Origin: Methanomicrobiaceae archaeon
GTDB taxonomy: Archaea; Halobacteriota; Methanomicrobia; Methanomicrobiales; Methanomicrobiaceae
DNA length: 64,000 nucleotides
Assembly (NCBI GenBank): GCA_016926855.1
Contig: JAFGNT010000006.1
Location: 32,943 to 96,942, forward strand
Reading direction: 5' to 3'
This document shows positions 36,687 to 44,913 of this stretch, piece after piece; within the stretch, counting starts at the first letter, position 1, and every line of letters begins with the position of its first letter. A program made the position numbers and the translations under genes. The notes below the pieces were generated by a model. It made no database searches, was not told where the DNA came from, and saw only the letters and a list, made by a program, of their open reading frames with translations.

Positions 36687-37155
36687 ACCTGTACATATTC
36701 CGGCAGAAACAAGGTCTTTTTGTCGGGGAAACAACCTGCCATACAACAGAGGCAGGGAATTGTACCGGTTTGTTCCGGAGAAACGGACCGGAAGATCGCC
36801 GGGAAGAAACACCGTCCGAACCACCCTGTGCCACTATTTCATCCAGACCGTCCGGGATCCTTCCCGATATTCCCTCCGGGAGGCGCGGGATGAGAGAAGA
36901 CTCTGCTGCACAAATTCGCTGTCGCCGTATATCGGAAAAATCAGCCACAATGATACTAGGCCTATATACACCTGGACAGCCTATTATAATACAACCAGAA
37001 TAATTCTGGGCATGAAACGCCTTTTGATGGAATAAAAAAAGAATAATTCCATTATTCAACGTATGCCGGGCGCAAAACGGAAGTATCGGATTATGATCGT
37101 TTTGATTGGATGCTGTGACAATCAATCAGGGGAGAACACCGCAGAGGTTGATATA
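36687..37155. other. Intergenic region with AT-rich promoter-like elements
   Basis: I find no convincing gene here. The notable elements are CCTATATACA at 36961-36970 and TATTATAATAC at about 36982-36992, the latter followed directly by an inverted repeat (36995-37009). An AT-rich stretch occupies 37025-37060. A very short frame, MKRLLME from 37013, is too small to support. Confidence 0.4.
36995..37009. repeat. 7-bp inverted repeat next to a TATA box
   Basis: CCAGAAT-A-ATTCTGG, a perfect inverted repeat with a one-base centre, placed three bases after the TATA-like TATTATAATAC. That position would overlap the transcription start of a plus-strand transcript and looks like an operator, though no regulator is known. 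Confidence 0.4.
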
Positions 37156-37350
37156 ATGATAAAAAATTTAGTAAAACCGTCGGTTATCGGGACGAGGTCC
37201 GGGTATAGTATCCGTTTTACCTGTCCCAGTTGTCTTAAAGAGAATAAAATTGTTTACAATATGCCAAAAGCCTATTTCCAGGAGTCCCGGGACGGAACAT
37301 GTGCACAGTGTAAGAAACATTACACGGTTCTGACACCTCGCTCGTATTAG
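37156..37350 (+). CDS. Small zinc-ribbon protein
   Basis: A 64-residue protein with two CXXC pairs, CPSC and CAQC, about 25 residues apart, forming a zinc ribbon with basic surroundings. The partner is probably nucleic acid or protein, but no named family is recognised. The frame is open back to 37063, but GAGGTTGAT about 8 nt before ATG 37156 and the domain limits favour this start. Its neighbours differ in function, so context does not help. Confidence 0.7.
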   Translation: MIKNLVKPSVIGTRSGYSIRFTCPSCLKENKIVYNMPKAYFQESRDGTCAQCKKHYTVLTPRSY

Positions 37351-37503
37351 AAGGTGAAAATAGTATAGCTATAAAAGGAGTAACCATTTTTTCTTTCAAC
37401 CAATACGTTCCGATTTCTTAAATCTACTCAAATAATCCTTTTTTTTCTCTGCAAAGATCCTTTCCCCCCATTTATCTCTCAGGCAGGGATGTATCCGGCC
37501 AGT

Positions 37504-37597
37504 ACCGGCAATGCACCACGGAAACCAGAAGAGCTGAGCTGCATAAGCCGATAGTAAATTTTGCGAGTACCGGCAAAATGCTAAATATCACCGGCAA
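37504..37597 (+). repeat. Three ACCGGCAA motifs upstream of the first VOC gene
   Basis: ACCGGCAA occurs at 37504-37511, 37569-37576 and 37590-37597. The last two are 21 bp apart (two helical turns), and the first two share the longer AGTACCGGCAA. They lie 27-120 nt before the VOC gene start, around its AT-rich promoter-like sequence (TAGTAAATTTTGC, CTAAATATC). The rest of 37351-37623 holds T-rich tracts but no gene. Confidence 0.4.
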
Positions 37598-37623
37598 TCA
37601 TCACCCTTATCAGGTGAACGGAA

Positions 37624-37995
37624 ATGCCTGCGATCGTACATTTTGATCTCCCTGCCGACGACCCGGCCCGGGCAAAGACATTTTACTCGGAATTGTTTGG
37701 CTGGAAAATCGAGGGGGTTTTCGGTATGGATGACTATTTCCTGATCCAAACCACGGGTCTCGACGGCAGCGGAGGCATCGGCGGCGGCCTCGGAAAACGG
37801 GGAAGTCCCGACCAGCATATAACGAACTATATCGGCGTACTGTCGGTCGACGAGTACTGCGCCCGTGTGGAAAATCTCGGCGGAACGGTCGTCCTCGCGA
37901 AGACGGCGGTGCCCGGCTGGGGCTTTCTCGCGGTCTGCACCGATACCGAGGGAAACACATTCGGGCTCTGGGAGGAGAACCCGGCTTCAGCTTAG
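37624..37995 (+). CDS. VOC (glyoxalase/dioxygenase fold) protein 1
   Basis: A 123-residue single-domain VOC protein of the small cytosolic type annotated as glyoxalase or antibiotic-resistance-like. It begins MPAIVHFDLPADDPARAKTFY and has FGWKI and the C-terminal DTEGNTFGLWEENP, where the Glu of GNTFGLWE is usually metal-adjacent. GGTGA precedes the ATG. It is followed by a second VOC gene and a decayed third copy of its 3' end. The substrate is unknown. Confidence 0.85.
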   Translation: MPAIVHFDLPADDPARAKTFYSELFGWKIEGVFGMDDYFLIQTTGLDGSGGIGGGLGKRGSPDQHITNYIGVLSVDEYCARVENLGGTVVLAKTAVPGWGFLAVCTDTEGNTFGLWEENPASA

Positions 37996-38085
37996 GTGAC
38001 GGTTAAGGAGGGCAATGTAAAGACAGATACTCCGGATTTTCAGGTGACAGGAAGGTATTTGACTTTTGTCACTTATTCCAGATCT

Positions 38086-38484
38086 ATGCCAAATATTTCG
38101 TACTTTGAGGTCCCGGCAGATGATGTAAAGCGGGCAAAAAAATTCTATACCGACATTCTCGGCTGGGATTTCATGCCAACGCAGGTTCCGGGAATTCAGG
38201 TGGAATACTGGAATATCAGCACCGGGAAATCCGGAAAAGATACGCTCAATCTGGGAGGATTGTATCAGCGAAAAGAACCCTCGTCCCATATACTCATGTA
38301 CGCCCTTGTCGATGACATGGACAAAGCACTTGCCCAGGTAGAGAGACTGGGAGGAAGAATCTTCAGCCCGAAAATGACTCTTGATACCGTGGGAATCCTC
38401 GTGACAATCATCGACAGTGAAGGGAACCTGATCGGGCTCTGGGAGCGGGAGAAGAAAGCAGCAACATACCCCCATTCACGCTGA
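38086..38484 (+). CDS. VOC (glyoxalase/dioxygenase fold) protein 2
   Basis: A 132-residue paralogue of the preceding gene, beginning MPNISYFEVPADDVKRAKKFY and ending with DSEGNLIGLWEREK. It shares the N-terminal and C-terminal VOC motifs with protein 1 but is diverged in the middle, so the pair is an old tandem duplication. The frame is open from 37996, but the start at 38086 aligns with the paralogue. No clear ribosome site is seen. Confidence 0.83.
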   Translation: MPNISYFEVPADDVKRAKKFYTDILGWDFMPTQVPGIQVEYWNISTGKSGKDTLNLGGLYQRKEPSSHILMYALVDDMDKALAQVERLGGRIFSPKMTLDTVGILVTIIDSEGNLIGLWEREKKAATYPHSR

Positions 38485-38592
38485 AATGTGTGAAGAGATG
38501 GAAATACAGTATTCTCCCGACAACGAGGGGATACTCGTGCATATTATTCAATAAAAATAGAGAATTGAACTCTGATCCCTTTTCTCTGCCGG

Positions 38593-38688
38593 GGCTTTCT
38601 TGCGGTCTGCACCGATACCGGGGGGTATACGTGCGGGATCTGGAAAGAGAACCCGGCTGCCGCCGGGGTGACGGACGCAAAGGAAGGC
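38593..38688 (+). pseudogene. Decayed fragment of a VOC gene 3' end
   Basis: In frame from 38593 the translation GFLAVCTDTGGYTCGIWKEN closely matches GFLAVCTDTEGNTFGLWEEN at the end of VOC protein 1. The DNA following it also resembles the sequence after that gene's stop (GGTGACGG...AAGGAGGGC versus GGTGACGG...AAGGAAGGC). No N-terminal part or start is present, and the region 38485-38592 before it is non-coding. It is a remnant of a third tandem copy or of a recombination event. Confidence 0.75.
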
Positions 38689-38776
38689 GTATCGCCCGGA
38701 CACGCGGCGCATGTCCCAAGGTAGTTTCAGGTTTATCGCGAAAAGCAGTTCAGAACGGGATTGATAACTCCCGCCG

Positions 38777-39277
38777 TCACTCCGTTCTGCACTGCAGCGT
38801 AATTTTCTGGTAATATTTTTTGTTATGCCAGGCGCGTACGTATTGCGGCGCAATTTCAATCGCCTTGTCAAAACAGCGGATCGCGTCGGTATATTTCCCC
38901 ATTCTGCCGAGAGTAATCCCTTTATTGTTCCAGGCATGGGCATAGCGGGGAGCAAGCGAGATGGCCCGGTTGAAACAGGTGAGTGCGTCCTCGTACTGCC
39001 CGAGGGAGGCGTAACACACCGCTTTTTTCTCCCATGTCCGGGCATCGACCGGATCCGCCTCAATCCGGGCATCCAGCCGGCACAGTGCCTCCCGGCATTG
39101 TCCGGATGACTCGAATATATCGCCCGATACTCCCATATCCTGTTCAGGGCCTGAAAATTCTGTACGTGCAGTGGAGGCCGGGTGAAACCGAACGGGTGTT
39201 CCAAAAAGGGACGCCTCATCAAATGGCGTACGGACACTGTCGATTCTTGCCAACGAGCAGAACTGCCGGTTTTCCAT
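38777..39277 (-). CDS. Tetratricopeptide-repeat protein
   Basis: A 166-residue protein. The N-terminal 50 residues are non-repetitive. TPR units then run from about residue 57: DARTWEKKAVCYASLGQYEDALTCFNRAI, YAHAWNNKGITLGRMGKYTDAIRCFDKAI, then a partial unit. TPRs mediate protein-protein contacts; the partner is unknown. GGTGA lies about 7 nt before the ATG. A TTATAAATATAAAG element near 39332-39347 is a good TATA box, so a leader of several tens of bases is expected. Confidence 0.85.
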   Translation of the reverse strand: MENRQFCSLARIDSVRTPFDEASLFGTPVRFHPASTARTEFSGPEQDMGVSGDIFESSGQCREALCRLDARIEADPVDARTWEKKAVCYASLGQYEDALTCFNRAISLAPRYAHAWNNKGITLGRMGKYTDAIRCFDKAIEIAPQYVRAWHNKKYYQKITLQCRTE

Positions 39278-39401
39278 GATGCTTCACCTGAGTCTCCCTA
39301 ATCGCGTTTCCGCATACAGGTATAATACAGTCTTTATATTTATAAGTTTTGTTTATCGATAAACCATATGGATAGCCTTAATTGATTGCCATCCGTCACA
39401 C

Positions 39402-39408
39402 TTTAATA
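39402..39408 (+). promoter_or_regulatory. TATA box for the hydrogenase protease gene
   Basis: TTTAATA is centred 27 nt before the ATG at 39432, the spacing of a leaderless archaeal promoter. Confidence 0.45.
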
Positions 39409-39431
39409 CAAAAATACCCCCACATACAGCC

Positions 39432-39875
39432 ATGAACATCCTGATGGGCATTGGCAACACGCTCAGGAAAGATGACGGAGTCGGCATCTACGTAGCCCAT
39501 CATATTCACCTTCCTGACTGGACCGCAATCGACTGCGGAACCGCCCCGGAAAATTTCACATCGATTATTCACCGGGCACGCCCCGATCTGCTCGTGATCG
39601 TGGATGCCGCCGACATGGCGCTTGAGCCCGGTGCCGTCCGAATCATCCCAAAAGATAAAATCACGGACGCCGGGATTGGCACACACCAGTTGCCCCTCAA
39701 CCACCTGATCACCTATCTCCGGTGCGCCGCCGGGTCAATCCTCTTCATCGGAATTCAGCCGGAGGAGATAGACGACGGGGAAGGTATCGCCGCTGCGGTC
39801 GTAGAGGCTGCCGACAGGCTCATCAGGATTATTGAAGAACAGCGCCTCGGGGAAATCCCGGTCTGGCAGCCATAA
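39432..39875 (+). CDS. hycI: [NiFe] hydrogenase maturation protease
   Basis: A 147-residue endopeptidase of the HycI/HyaD family. It has the N-terminal LMGIGNTLRKDDGVGIYVA with the nickel-sensing acidic residue, VIVDAADM with the second, and THQLPLNHL with the His ligand. Such proteases remove the C-terminal tail of the hydrogenase large subunit after nickel insertion. Its position facing the Mbh operon makes MbhL (42187-43413) the likely substrate, with cleavage expected after the Arg of DPCMSCTDR. Confidence 0.92.
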   Translation: MNILMGIGNTLRKDDGVGIYVAHHIHLPDWTAIDCGTAPENFTSIIHRARPDLLVIVDAADMALEPGAVRIIPKDKITDAGIGTHQLPLNHLITYLRCAAGSILFIGIQPEEIDDGEGIAAAVVEAADRLIRIIEEQRLGEIPVWQP

Positions 39876-39885
39876 ATACCAGATT

Positions 39886-40692
39886 TCAGGAAGCAAAGGC
39901 CATATCGAGCCCCGCCAGTGCAAGCATCCCTGCGAAGATGCGCCTGAGAAGCACTGGATCAGTACGGTGAGACGCCCATGCACCCACCTGCGCCATCGGG
40001 ATCGTCGTGCCCACAAGGGCAAGCCACTGGACCAGATCAACATAGCCGACTGCAGGAAAGGGAAGTGCGCTGACCGGGGGGCTGGCGAGAAGATAGACTG
40101 CCAAGCCGCCGAGAGATGCCAGCACCATAAATCCGGTCGACGTCCCGACCGCACGGTGAGGAGGAAAACCGCAGATGAGGATCAGGGCCGGCACGAGCAG
40201 AATGCCCCCTCCGATTCCGAGCATGCCGGAGAGCACCCCGATGCCGGCACCGGTGACGACAAACACCCAGGGCGACCGGATCCGACGTTCCGGGCGTGCT
40301 GCGGGCAGGGGGAACGCCATCCGCAGTGAAGCGGCAAGCAGCAGGAGTGCAAGCATCGGGCCGAGCAGGCTGCTCTCCGCATGTGTACCGATCCACCCCC
40401 CGGCAAGGCCGCCTGCACATCCCGCAACGCCCAGAACTACGACAGCGTCCCATGCGACTGCATGGCGCCGGTAATGTGCGGCCGCACCGGAGACTGCGGT
40501 GGGAAACACGACGGCAAGGCTTGTGGCAAACGCAACCCTCATCGCGACCGTCGGGTCAAGCTGGAGCAGCGAGTGCAGCACCCTGTACTGTACCGGCACC
40601 ATAAGACCCGAACCCCCCACACCAAGGAGCCCGGACATGAATCCAACGGCCGTCCCCGTAACGAGAAGTATGCAGATAATTATCAGGGTCAT
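39886..40692 (-). CDS. TauE/SafE family membrane transporter
   Basis: About 268 residues with eight hydrophobic segments in two similar halves. GFMSGLLGVGGSGLMVPV in the first half and GVLSGMLGIGGGILLVPALI in the second are the TauE/SafE repeat motifs. Family members export or import sulfonates, sulfite or other small anions. The long frame to 40881 is spurious; ATG 40692 has GGAGGTGA upstream. It begins 74 bases after the last hydrogenase gene and may be read through from it. The substrate is unknown. Confidence 0.85.
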   Translation of the reverse strand: MTLIIICILLVTGTAVGFMSGLLGVGGSGLMVPVQYRVLHSLLQLDPTVAMRVAFATSLAVVFPTAVSGAAAHYRRHAVAWDAVVVLGVAGCAGGLAGGWIGTHAESSLLGPMLALLLLAASLRMAFPLPAARPERRIRSPWVFVVTGAGIGVLSGMLGIGGGILLVPALILICGFPPHRAVGTSTGFMVLASLGGLAVYLLASPPVSALPFPAVGYVDLVQWLALVGTTIPMAQVGAWASHRTDPVLLRRIFAGMLALAGLDMAFAS

Positions 40693-40766
40693 CTCCAGGG
40701 CATCATCACCTCCACCGGCAAAAACAGGGCAGACCCGGAAAAAATAGCGGGAGCAGGATCCTCTGA

Positions 40767-41171
40767 CTACTCCACGATCAGAGACTCGGCGTACCGGTCT
40801 TCGTTCGCGGTGAGGAAGACATCGCTCATATGAAGGGCGTTGACCGGGCACGCATCGTTGCACTGCGAACAGGAGATGCACTGCGTGACATAAATCCTGA
40901 TGCGCTTCGTCTCAGGGATGAACTCAATCGCATGTGCGGGACAGACCTTCGTGCAGATCTTGCATCCGATGCAGGTGTCCCGGTCATAGATAATCTGGCC
41001 CCGGAACGCAGGCGGGGTGGCGATCGGCGGATGTATGGATGCTTTTCCTTCACCAACCCGGGTGAGGAATCCCGTGATTGACGGGGGGAGATATTTCGCG
41101 GGGAATGCATTCGTCGCAGGTTTTTTCAGCACCTGCTTCAGGATTTCCGGAATTGACGGGAGGAAACTCAT
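40767..41171 (-). CDS. mbhN: Mbh hydrogenase ferredoxin-like subunit MbhN
   Basis: A 134-residue subunit with two [4Fe-4S] motifs, CIGCKICTKVCP and CISCSQCNDACP, homologous to NuoI. It carries electrons between ferredoxin and the small subunit MbhJ. The 60-residue N-terminal segment lies along the membrane arm in related complexes. It is the last gene of the operon and overlaps mbhM by four bases. Confidence 0.92.
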   Translation of the reverse strand: MSFLPSIPEILKQVLKKPATNAFPAKYLPPSITGFLTRVGEGKASIHPPIATPPAFRGQIIYDRDTCIGCKICTKVCPAHAIEFIPETKRIRIYVTQCISCSQCNDACPVNALHMSDVFLTANEDRYAESLIVE

Positions 41172-42190
41172 GCGATCACTCCTGCTCCGAGTGCGGTGTC
41201 AAGCACGATAAACAGCAGGCCGATGAGGCCGAGCCCGGCAAGGTATCCCCAGTAGACCGATACCACGTGGGTGATGCGGAACCGCGCCATTCCCACCCGG
41301 ATTATGCTCACCGAGAAGAAGATCACGGCGAAGAGCTTCACGAGATAGAAGGCGAAATCCGCACCATACGCCACCACCGGGCTGAGTGCGACAAACGACG
41401 AGACGTTCCACGGCAGGAACAGTGCCACGGCGAGTGAGGCCATGGCGACCGTCTTGACACCCGATGCGAGCGAGAAGAGTGCAAGGTTCCTGCCCGAATA
41501 TTCGACCAGCAGTCCGCCCGCAAGCTCCGTCTCCGCCTCCGGCGTATCACAGGGGACACGCGAGAGTTCAGCAGGTGTCACCCACGTGAGCACGACCAGC
41601 AGGATAAGGAAGCCGATGATGCCAAGAGGGCCCGCAACACCCCAGACAGGATTGGCCGCAATCGTGCCTATCGAAAAGGGATCGGCAATGCCTGCAACGG
41701 ACAAACGCCACGCAATCGCAATGATGGCGATTGCGAGCGGGAACTCGTACGAAATCATCGTGACCATCTCACGCTGGGACCCGACCGTGGCATACGGCGA
41801 TCCGGAGGCAAAACCGCCACCGACCATCGCAAGGGCAGGGATTGTCAGGAGATACATCACAAGGATCAGATCACCGTAGCTGCCGAATACCGGCAGGAAA
41901 CTGCCGATGGGCAGATAGAGCAGGATCACGATCGAGGAGGCGAGTGCCAGCAGGGGAGCCCCGTTGAAGATCCACGGTATGGCATTTTCCGGCACACTGC
42001 TATCCTTGCAGAGGAGTTTCAGGAAATCGCGGAACGGCTGCCGGATCGGGGGGCCGATGCGTGCCTGCATATGGGCAGTCACCTTCCGGTCGATACCGAG
42101 GAAGACCAGCCCTGCAACAATCCCGAAGACCGTTATTGCCACGATCCCGCCCACAACTGCCAGCATGTCGATGCCAAACATCGTGGTCAT
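41168..42190 (-). CDS. mbhM: Mbh hydrogenase membrane subunit MbhM (NuoH-like)
   Basis: A 340-residue protein with about eight membrane helices, homologous to NuoH/EchB. RKVTAHMQARIGPPIRQPFRDFLKLLCK and CDTPEAETELAGGLLVEYSG are the conserved loops next to the quinone-like cavity of complex I relatives. It anchors the hydrogenase domain to the antiporter module. The start overlaps the mbhL stop as ATGA; an open frame before it is not used. Confidence 0.93.
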   Translation of the reverse strand: MTTMFGIDMLAVVGGIVAITVFGIVAGLVFLGIDRKVTAHMQARIGPPIRQPFRDFLKLLCKDSSVPENAIPWIFNGAPLLALASSIVILLYLPIGSFLPVFGSYGDLILVMYLLTIPALAMVGGGFASGSPYATVGSQREMVTMISYEFPLAIAIIAIAWRLSVAGIADPFSIGTIAANPVWGVAGPLGIIGFLILLVVLTWVTPAELSRVPCDTPEAETELAGGLLVEYSGRNLALFSLASGVKTVAMASLAVALFLPWNVSSFVALSPVVAYGADFAFYLVKLFAVIFFSVSIIRVGMARFRITHVVSVYWGYLAGLGLIGLLFIVLDTALGAGVIA

Positions 42191-43413
42191 TGCATCAGCC
42201 TCCGCGTCTTCTCGACCGACAACCGATGCAGGCCTTCTTTCGTCATGACGTCGCTGTGCCCGTCCCGGACGACTGTCACCCGGTCCGTGCATGACATGCA
42301 GGGATCGATGGACGCAACGATGATCGGGACATCCGCGAGCTGCTCACCCCTGAGCATCTTCAGCCACGACATCTGGTTGCTGTAGGTGGAAGCCTTTACC
42401 TTCCATGTCTGGGGGTTTTCGTGCCCGTCCATCCGGACATAATGAAGGGCCTCGCCCCGGGGCGCCTCCACCCTGCCCACCGCTTCGCCGACGGCTTTTT
42501 TGCACGTCGCGAGCAGCTTCGGGATCTTTGTCTCGAACTGGACGGGGCCGGGGGGCATCATGTCGAGGCACTGGCGGATAATCTCCACCGACTGCTTTAC
42601 TTCAAGCAGCCGGACGACGATCCTGTCATATACATCGCCGTACGCTTCACCTAAGTACTGCTCCGGCATGACCGCACGAACGTCCAAATCCCCGTACGCC
42701 GCGTAGGGGGAATCCTGGCGGACGTCCAGGTTCAGGCCCGAGGCACGGGCCGTCGGGCCGACGGTGCAGAGCTCGAGAGCCTCACGCCGGTTCATGAGGC
42801 CCGTATTTCGGCAGCGCATCGTGATCGTTGTGTCATGAAGGAAAAGCTCCAGCATCTTGCCGAGAAGATCCTCATAATATCTGAGCGACGCTTCGATCCG
42901 CGGGAACTGGTCCTCCGTGATGTCCCTGCGGACACCGCCGACCTGAATAATCCCGTAGTTCACCCGGTTGCCGGTGAGGAGCTCGATCACGTCCATCGAC
43001 TCTTCACGCACCCGCCATGCGAGGAAAAAGAGCGTATCGAACCCGAGTTCGTGGGCAGCGACGCCCGCCCAGAGCAGGTGGGACTGGATACGCTCGTACT
43101 CCGCGATGATCGTGCGCACGTAGTGCCCCCGCTCCGGCACCTCGATCTCCGCAACCTGCTCGACCGCACGGGAAAACGCAAGCGTGTGGGAGACACCGCA
43201 GATGCCGCAGATACGATCCGTGAGGTGTACGATCTGCACCGGGTTCCGCCTCATCCCCATCCACTCGATGCCGCGGTGAGCTTTGCCGGGGGCGAAATCG
43301 ACTTCCTCGACCTTCTCGCCGTTCATCGTGAACGTAAAGAGAATCGGTTCCTTCAGCGCCGGATGGATCGGGCCAATCGGCACCGAATACCCTTTCTTCG
43401 TCCCGTTACTCAT
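42187..43413 (-). CDS. mbhL: Mbh hydrogenase catalytic large subunit MbhL
   Basis: A 408-residue group 4 [NiFe]-hydrogenase large subunit. Both nickel-binding pairs are intact: C69-C72 in RICGICGVSH and C372-C375 in DPCMSCTDR. It should therefore be a real hydrogenase rather than an Mbs/Fpo-type relative that lost the cysteines. A 30-residue C-terminal tail after R378 would be cut off by the HycI-type protease. It oxidises ferredoxin while evolving H2, or the reverse, depending on conditions. Confidence 0.96.
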   Translation of the reverse strand: MSNGTKKGYSVPIGPIHPALKEPILFTFTMNGEKVEEVDFAPGKAHRGIEWMGMRRNPVQIVHLTDRICGICGVSHTLAFSRAVEQVAEIEVPERGHYVRTIIAEYERIQSHLLWAGVAAHELGFDTLFFLAWRVREESMDVIELLTGNRVNYGIIQVGGVRRDITEDQFPRIEASLRYYEDLLGKMLELFLHDTTITMRCRNTGLMNRREALELCTVGPTARASGLNLDVRQDSPYAAYGDLDVRAVMPEQYLGEAYGDVYDRIVVRLLEVKQSVEIIRQCLDMMPPGPVQFETKIPKLLATCKKAVGEAVGRVEAPRGEALHYVRMDGHENPQTWKVKASTYSNQMSWLKMLRGEQLADVPIIVASIDPCMSCTDRVTVVRDGHSDVMTKEGLHRLSVEKTRRLMQ

Positions 43414-44137
43414 CCTGCGTCACCTCCTCTTTTTCCTCTGCCGCCGGTTCGGGTGATTGGGGCTCCGGCGGAGCCTCACCCTGCACCGGTGGTGCGGATT
43501 CTTTCGCTGCCGCCGGTTCGGGTTCTTTCGCTGCCCCTTCGGCATCCGCCTCTTTCTTCTTCTTCTCTTTCGGCTTGACAGGCGGCGCGGGGCGGCCCTC
43601 CGGGCGCCCTACCTTCCAGAGCTCCTTAATCATATCGTCCCGGATGCCCGTCTCATCCTTCCTCCAGGGATACACGCCTTTCGGGAAATCCGGGGGCAGG
43701 AAGAGACCCCTGCTGTCCGGAATGCCGGTGACGTCAATGCCGAGCATCTCCTGCTTCTCCCGTTCGGTATACACGGCACCGGGAATAAGGTCCGATATCG
43801 TCGGAACCCGGAGATCCGTTTTTGGGAGGGAGATCGTGATTGTTACCGTGATCTCCGCATGCGGAATGCCGAAAAATATCAGCATGTGGTACAGGAGCTC
43901 GATATCGTCACCCGTGTCAGCGCCCGAGACGACGCCGAGGTGGGGATAATCGATCTCGATGAGCTTCCTGACCGCATCATGAAGAAGATCGCGCCGCATT
44001 CGTATCCAGACGGCATGGTTTTTCGATTTCCGGGTGCCTTCGGCCCATTCCTTTACATCAATGCTTTCGATTCCATCGCCGAAGGCCCCGGTAAATATAT
44101 CGGCGACCTGTCCGGCGGTTATCGGTGTCCGGGTCAT
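43406..44137 (-). CDS. mbhK: Mbh hydrogenase NuoC-like subunit MbhK with long charged tail
   Basis: A 243-residue protein. Residues 1-185 resemble the NuoC/30-kDa subunit (YPHLGVVSGADTGDDIELLYH, YTEREKQEMLGID, LFLPPDFPKGVYPWRKDE). Residues about 187-243 form a low-complexity Lys/Glu/Pro/Ala tail (KPKEKKKKEADAEG, then repeated EP/PE units), which is longer than I would expect for the family. The tail is probably disordered. It overlaps mbhJ by four bases and mbhL by eight. Confidence 0.88.
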   Translation of the reverse strand: MTRTPITAGQVADIFTGAFGDGIESIDVKEWAEGTRKSKNHAVWIRMRRDLLHDAVRKLIEIDYPHLGVVSGADTGDDIELLYHMLIFFGIPHAEITVTITISLPKTDLRVPTISDLIPGAVYTEREKQEMLGIDVTGIPDSRGLFLPPDFPKGVYPWRKDETGIRDDMIKELWKVGRPEGRPAPPVKPKEKKKKEADAEGAAKEPEPAAAKESAPPVQGEAPPEPQSPEPAAEEKEEVTQDE

Positions 44138-44568
44138 CCCTGCTCACCCTCCAGTCGTTCCAGTTTTGCTATAGCCTTTACCACTCCGTCGATAATCGCC
44201 TCGGGGCGCGGGGCGCACCCGGGAACATAGATATCCACCGGGATGACGTCCCCGACCGGACCGTCAAGATTATAGGAATCATAGAAGACCCCGCCCGACT
44301 GCCCGCAGGTGCCGATGCACATCACCAGTTTCGGCTCCGCCATCTGGTCGTAAACCCGCCGGAGACGGTCCCTCATATCATGTGTCACGGGTCCGGTAAC
44401 CAGCAGGACATCCGCATGCTTCGGAGAACCGACCAGCCTCACCCCGAACCTCTCGGGGTCGTACCGCGGCGTGATGGCAGCGACAATCTCAATGTCGCAG
44501 CCGTTGCATGAGCCTGAATTGAAATGAAATACCCATAATGACCGGTTAAATGCGCGTGAAAGTCTCAT
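44134..44568 (-). CDS. mbhJ: Mbh hydrogenase small subunit MbhJ
   Basis: A 144-residue NuoB-like subunit holding the proximal [4Fe-4S] cluster. The ligands are among C21, C24 (GSCNGCDIE), C84, C88 (MCIGTCGQSGG) and C118 (VPGCAPRPEAI). It transfers electrons from MbhN to the NiFe site in MbhL. It is flanked by four-base overlaps on both sides. Confidence 0.94.
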   Translation of the reverse strand: MRLSRAFNRSLWVFHFNSGSCNGCDIEIVAAITPRYDPERFGVRLVGSPKHADVLLVTGPVTHDMRDRLRRVYDQMAEPKLVMCIGTCGQSGGVFYDSYNLDGPVGDVIPVDIYVPGCAPRPEAIIDGVVKAIAKLERLEGEQG

Positions 44569-44912
44569 ACGATCACCCCTACGAGGACGAGCACAAATGC
44601 CATGACACCGAGGAACCAGAGCAGATAGTCAGTCAGGATCCCGCTGTGCAACGGAACGACCCGGGTGTAATACCCCTGCAGCGCCTCGGTGAAACCCCAG
44701 TAGAGGTTTCCGCCGGGAACATGCACCGCCTCCTTGGCAGGCTCGGGATTGCCCGAGAGGTACGGCCTGATGAGATCGCCCGTTTTCTTCGGGTCCTTCT
44801 CACCGAGCATCCAGATCAGGTAAGCAAAGACGAACGCGATGACAAACGCGATGATCCAGATTATCGGATTCCAGAACCCGGTTCCTGTCTGCAATGTCAT
44901 AATTGCCGCCAT
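44565..44912 (-). CDS. mbhI: Mbh hydrogenase membrane subunit MbhI
   Basis: About 115 residues with two hydrophobic helices, one at each end (NPIIWIIAFVIAFVFAYLIW and LLWFLGVMAFVLVLVGVIV), and a polar middle containing NLYWGFTEALQGYYTRVVPLHSGIL. In the Pyrococcus complex MbhI links the antiporter module to the hydrogenase module. GTG 44921 is in frame, but GGAGG 8 nt before ATG 44912 decides the start, one base after the mbhH stop. Confidence 0.88.
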   Translation of the reverse strand: MAAIMTLQTGTGFWNPIIWIIAFVIAFVFAYLIWMLGEKDPKKTGDLIRPYLSGNPEPAKEAVHVPGGNLYWGFTEALQGYYTRVVPLHSGILTDYLLWFLGVMAFVLVLVGVIV

Positions 44913-44913
44913 C

